From Halieaceae bacterium (lineage in GTDB: Bacteria; Pseudomonadota; Gammaproteobacteria; Pseudomonadales; Halieaceae), in assembly GCA_009886815.1 (NCBI GenBank), contig QXYP01000306.1, positions 1 to 10,870 of the forward strand: a stretch of 10,870 nt of DNA, written 5' to 3'. Under the pieces are notes generated by a model. It had not been told where the DNA came from. It saw only the letters and a program-made list of their open reading frames with translations, and did not search any database. Of the stretch, positions 6,234 through 10,870 are shown one piece after another. Numbering within the stretch: position 1 is the first letter of the stretch; each line of letters starts with the position of its first letter. A program made the translations under genes and the position numbers.

Positions 6234-7460
6234 TTGAAGCGTCGTGAAAAGCGACAGGTAAGGCGGTCAGCTTTAAATGAGGTGGCATTTAGGCGTTATT
6301 TTCCGGCGAGCTGGTTTTCCAGTCTCGGTTCCTGGATGTTGCGCTTTTTACTGGGTTGGAGTGCTTGGGATCTCACCGCATCTGCAAGTTGGGTCGGTAT
6401 AACCGCCGCCTTAATGCTGGCCCCTGCGCTGCTCTTGTCACCTTGGTTCGGTATTTTGTCAGATCGAATCAATCCCCGTTATGGCCTGGTGGCTTCAATG
6501 CTGGTGCATGGAATCATTGCGCTTGGCGGTGCCGCGGCGCTGTGGGCCAATGCTTTTGGAATTCCGGTATTGCTGGCCTTAGCTTTGGCTATGGGAGTTG
6601 TGACATCGGGTCATAGCCCTATGCGACTCGCCCTGATACCGCTTTTAGTTGAACGGGCGGCACTGCCCAGTGCCGTAGGGCTTTCCGCCACAACCTTCAA
6701 TATTGCTCGTATTCTTGGACCCGCTTTAGGCGCGGCTCTTATTGCCAGTTCTGGTCCAGCATTGGCGTTTATGCTTGCCGGGGTCATGTTTGCGATTGCG
6801 GCAGCTATCTTATTAAAAATTCATGGAATAGGGATTCGTGAGCCGCGACCCCGGGAGCCATTCCTGCAGCAATTTACAGCGGGGCTTCGTTATGTGCGAG
6901 CCGAGCCTGCTATTCAACTGATCTTTGCATTCACGGTACTCAACGGCATGCTGGGTAGGACGGTTGTGGAGCTCTTGCCTGCATTTGCCGGTGGCTTCTT
7001 GGGTGGAGGGGCAAAAGAACTGGCTACGTTAACAGCATGTGCAGGCCTGGGTTCTATCGTTGGTGGTCTAATTTTGACCCGTCAACAGGCCGATACGGCG
7101 AGCCTGCTCAACCTTGTAGCATTAGCTATCGCTGGCGCCGCTCTGTTAATGCTGGGCTTGTTTCTGGGCTCTGATTTATACCGATTGGGGGCGCTGATCT
7201 TTGCGTTAAGTTTATTCACGACTATTGCGGGTACCGGTTGCCAAACGATTATTCAGCTGTGCCTAGAGGAGCGTTATCGCGGTCGTGTGTTGAGTTTGTG
7301 GACCCTGTTTGCCATGGGAGGGCCGGCGCTGGGGTCTGCTGCGCTGGGTGCACTAACCGATATTTTTGGCTATACCCCTGTTTTCACAGTAGCAGCCGGT
7401 GCTGGATGGCTGGTGTTACTGCTACTTTATTCACGCCGGACCAGCCTGTCGGGGTTATAA
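6234..7460 (+). CDS. MFS transporter (MFS_3/EntS-like exporter family)
   Basis: This is a 408-residue inner-membrane transporter of the major facilitator superfamily with about 12 predicted helices and a basic N-terminus (KRREKRQVRR). The loop after helix 2 carries the family motif G-I-L-S-D-R-I-N-P-R-Y-G (73-84), and ERYRGRVLSLWTL occurs in the second half, as in the EntS-like MFS_3 group. These are mostly drug, macrolide or siderophore exporters; the substrate cannot be told here. The start is taken as TTG at 6234 behind AAGGGGAGG (6221-6229), because the first in-frame ATG would cut into the first helix region. It is divergent from imuA and shares a spacer containing a LexA box. A possible forward promoter (TTGCCA 6148-6153, TATAAG 6173-6178, 19-bp spacer) lies next to that box. 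The gene ends 4 bp from the convergent holA stop. Confidence 0.9.
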   Translation: MKRREKRQVRRSALNEVAFRRYFPASWFSSLGSWMLRFLLGWSAWDLTASASWVGITAALMLAPALLLSPWFGILSDRINPRYGLVASMLVHGIIALGGAAALWANAFGIPVLLALALAMGVVTSGHSPMRLALIPLLVERAALPSAVGLSATTFNIARILGPALGAALIASSGPALAFMLAGVMFAIAAAILLKIHGIGIREPRPREPFLQQFTAGLRYVRAEPAIQLIFAFTVLNGMLGRTVVELLPAFAGGFLGGGAKELATLTACAGLGSIVGGLILTRQQADTASLLNLVALAIAGAALLMLGLFLGSDLYRLGALIFALSLFTTIAGTGCQTIIQLCLEERYRGRVLSLWTLFAMGGPALGSAALGALTDIFGYTPVFTVAAGAGWLVLLLLYSRRTSLSGL

Positions 7461-7464
7461 GCGG

Positions 7465-8502
7465 CTATTGCGTTCTGGAGGGTCTTACAGATCTGTCACC
7501 AGGGCCCTGGGCCAGCAGCACCACAAGCTGGTCCAAAATGTCCCAAGGGTTACCTTTTTCAAAACCTTTCACCGTTGCGTCAGCTTGAAAAGCCAGTTTT
7601 TGGAGCCGGGCAATCCCACTGGCGTTCTGTCGTTCTGCGGCCCCCTGAACGAGGGCCATGCGGCTGCGCCAAACACCTCGTTGATTCATGGCCCGTGATA
7701 GTGCCTGACCCTTCGCACAGTCGTCATGTAGACCTGCGAGCAATGCGATATCTCGATTTAGCGGCCATAGCACCGCAGGGGGTTGGGTCGATTCAGCCTC
7801 TAAGCCCCGTAATGTTCTAAGGGCGGCCACAGCATCACCACTTAACGCGGTATCTGCCAGACCAAAGGTGCTGTATCGGGCGTTGGCAAGCACGCTGTTT
7901 AAAACCGTGTCGACGGTGACATGCTCTGATGTGGTCAGCAGTTGGAGTTTGTCGACCTCCTGCACGGCCGCCAGTAAATTCCCCTCAACACGCTCGGCAA
8001 GAAGTTGTACTGCATCACGATCAGCGCGTAATCCAGCGCTCTTAAGCCGCTGCTGTAGAAAGCCGGGAAGCTCGCGACGTCCTATTGGCCATATTTGTAC
8101 TGCCAGCCCATCTTGGTCGATTCGGGTAAACCACTTGGCGCGTTGCGACTGTTTGTCCACTTTCCCCGCAATGATCAGAAGCACGTCTTCCGTATCCAGA
8201 GAGAGGTATTCCTGAAGTGCCTTGCTACCCTCAGTTCCAGGTTTCCCCGATGGCAGTCTAATTTCAATGAGCTTGCGATCAGCAAATAGTGATAAAGCCC
8301 CGGCGCTTTGCAACAGCTGTTGCCAGTCACCGGCTCCCGAAACCTCGATAATTTCCCGCTCGGTACAGCCGGCAGATCGGGCAGCGGCTCGAATCGTATC
8401 GGCACACTCTTCAACGATCAGTGTCTCGTCGCCGAATACCAAATAGCACCGCTTTAACTCGCGGCTAAGATTCTGTGAGAGTTGCTCCGGTTTGATCGGC
8501 AT
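7465..8502 (-). CDS. holA: HolA, DNA polymerase III delta subunit (clamp loader)
   Basis: The delta subunit (345 residues) opens the beta clamp within the clamp-loader complex. Typical features are the N-terminal LSRELKRCYLVFGDETLIVEE, where delta resembles AAA+ ATPases without a functional ATP site. The beta-binding loop reads ALSLFADRKLIEIRLPSGKPG; SLF is the clamp-contacting motif. The middle region has EGNLLAAVQEVDKL, and the C-terminal collar is WPLNRDIALLAG. The length is normal. Its ATG directly abuts the lptE stop (TAG then ATG) without a clear Shine-Dalgarno, so coupled translation is likely. It is the last gene of the leuS-lptE-holA cluster here. The nadD group often found downstream in gammaproteobacteria is replaced by the convergent MFS gene. 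Confidence 0.95.
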   Translation of the reverse strand: MPIKPEQLSQNLSRELKRCYLVFGDETLIVEECADTIRAAARSAGCTEREIIEVSGAGDWQQLLQSAGALSLFADRKLIEIRLPSGKPGTEGSKALQEYLSLDTEDVLLIIAGKVDKQSQRAKWFTRIDQDGLAVQIWPIGRRELPGFLQQRLKSAGLRADRDAVQLLAERVEGNLLAAVQEVDKLQLLTTSEHVTVDTVLNSVLANARYSTFGLADTALSGDAVAALRTLRGLEAESTQPPAVLWPLNRDIALLAGLHDDCAKGQALSRAMNQRGVWRSRMALVQGAAERQNASGIARLQKLAFQADATVKGFEKGNPWDILDQLVVLLAQGPGDRSVRPSRTQ

Positions 8503-9041
8503 CTAATTGCCAAGGCTATGCGTGATGCGTCGGATAATCTGAGCCGCGAGATCTTGCCGCATTTCTTCGCGCAGTAGCCGAAGCTCTTCGGTCTTGCCCA
8601 CCACATTTAGCGGGTCATTCAGAAACTGGCGCACCACCTGAGCATCGCTTTCCACAATAAGTTCGGTAGCACCTTGGCTTAGGGCCACGCTCGCTATCAT
8701 GGTGAGCTCCACTTCAGCGGCTCTCGCTTGGGCTGTTAAAGACAGGTTGCGCTGTTGAAAACGTTCCCCGCCCAGGCGAAGAACCAGCCCTTCAGTGGTT
8801 TTTTCACCAACCACCACACCCTGCAGGCGCAACTGCTCGCGCAGCGCGGTGGTGAGTTCGCCTCGAGGCTGACTGCTGATTAGCACCAGTTCAGTACCGG
8901 CTAGCGATGGTGAATCTGGGGACCCTGGGGTTCCTTTTAGTTGGAACCCACATCCCATCAAGGAGCAGATCAGTAAAACGGCTGCGCTATGCAGACCAAG
9001 CTGGGATATTTTCATAATGTCTGCACTCACGACGATAGCCA

Positions 9042-9042
<1 letters not shown>
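8503..9042 (-). CDS. lptE: LptE, LPS-assembly outer-membrane lipoprotein
   Basis: LptE plugs the LptD barrel and helps insert lipopolysaccharide into the outer membrane. The lipoprotein signal has lipobox L-M-G-C followed by GFQLKG, the family's usual GCGF(Q/H)L start of the mature protein. Gly after the cysteine fits outer-membrane sorting. The listed start (179 residues, lipid Cys at 31) overlaps the leuS stop by one base (TAATG). An internal ATG at 9015 (residue 10) gives MKISQLGLHSAAVLLICSLMGC, a more normal signal peptide with a basic start, and may be the true start. Neither has a strong Shine-Dalgarno. Position between leuS and holA is the standard order in gammaproteobacteria and supports the call. 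Confidence 0.93.

Positions 9043-10870
<1,828 letters not shown>

Overview
The window looks like a chromosomal segment of a gammaproteobacterium, probably a marine or environmental lineage. The leuS-lptE-holA order, a DUF2788 protein, a Blc-type outer-membrane lipocalin and LexA boxes of the Escherichia coli type (CTGT-N8-ACAG) support the class. The base composition looks intermediate. I cannot name a genus.

Layout. Positions 1-6200 hold the three parts of an SOS-induced mutagenic translesion polymerase (the ImuA-ImuB-DnaE2 mutasome), all on the minus strand but not in one operon. dnaE2 (<1-1814, C-terminal part beyond the window edge) is separated from imuB (2825-4264) by a plus-strand lipocalin gene (2074-2604). 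imuB is separated from imuA (5368-6111) by an osmC-family gene (4835-5272) coupled to a small DUF2788 membrane-protein gene (4623-4835). Each of the three mutasome genes has its own LexA operator, at 1821-1848, 4273-4296 and 6180-6199. At all three a -10-like hexamer directly abuts the operator core.

Positions 6234-7460 (plus strand) encode an MFS exporter divergent from imuA, and the LexA box lies in their shared spacer. Positions 7465-10870 (minus strand) are housekeeping genes: leuS (5' end beyond the window), lptE and holA, joined by start/stop overlap or abutment. They run tail-to-tail into the MFS gene with only 4 bp between stop codons.

How the genes work together. In the known ImuABC model, LexA cleavage after DNA damage induces ImuA (RecA-like accessory), ImuB (catalytically dead Y-family scaffold that binds the beta clamp) and DnaE2 (the lesion-bypassing polymerase). 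Here that output appears split over three separately controlled transcription units. The most notable signal is start-site geometry. At dnaE2 and imuB the predicted -10 hexamer is exactly 6 nt upstream of the ATG and there is no Shine-Dalgarno, which predicts leaderless mRNAs. imuA has the same operator/-10 arrangement but carries a 5' leader of about 58 nt with a strong stem-loop and a good Shine-Dalgarno. The genes between them (OsmC-type thiol protein, lipocalin) suggest a broader stress-response neighbourhood, but only the mutasome genes are clearly tied to LexA.
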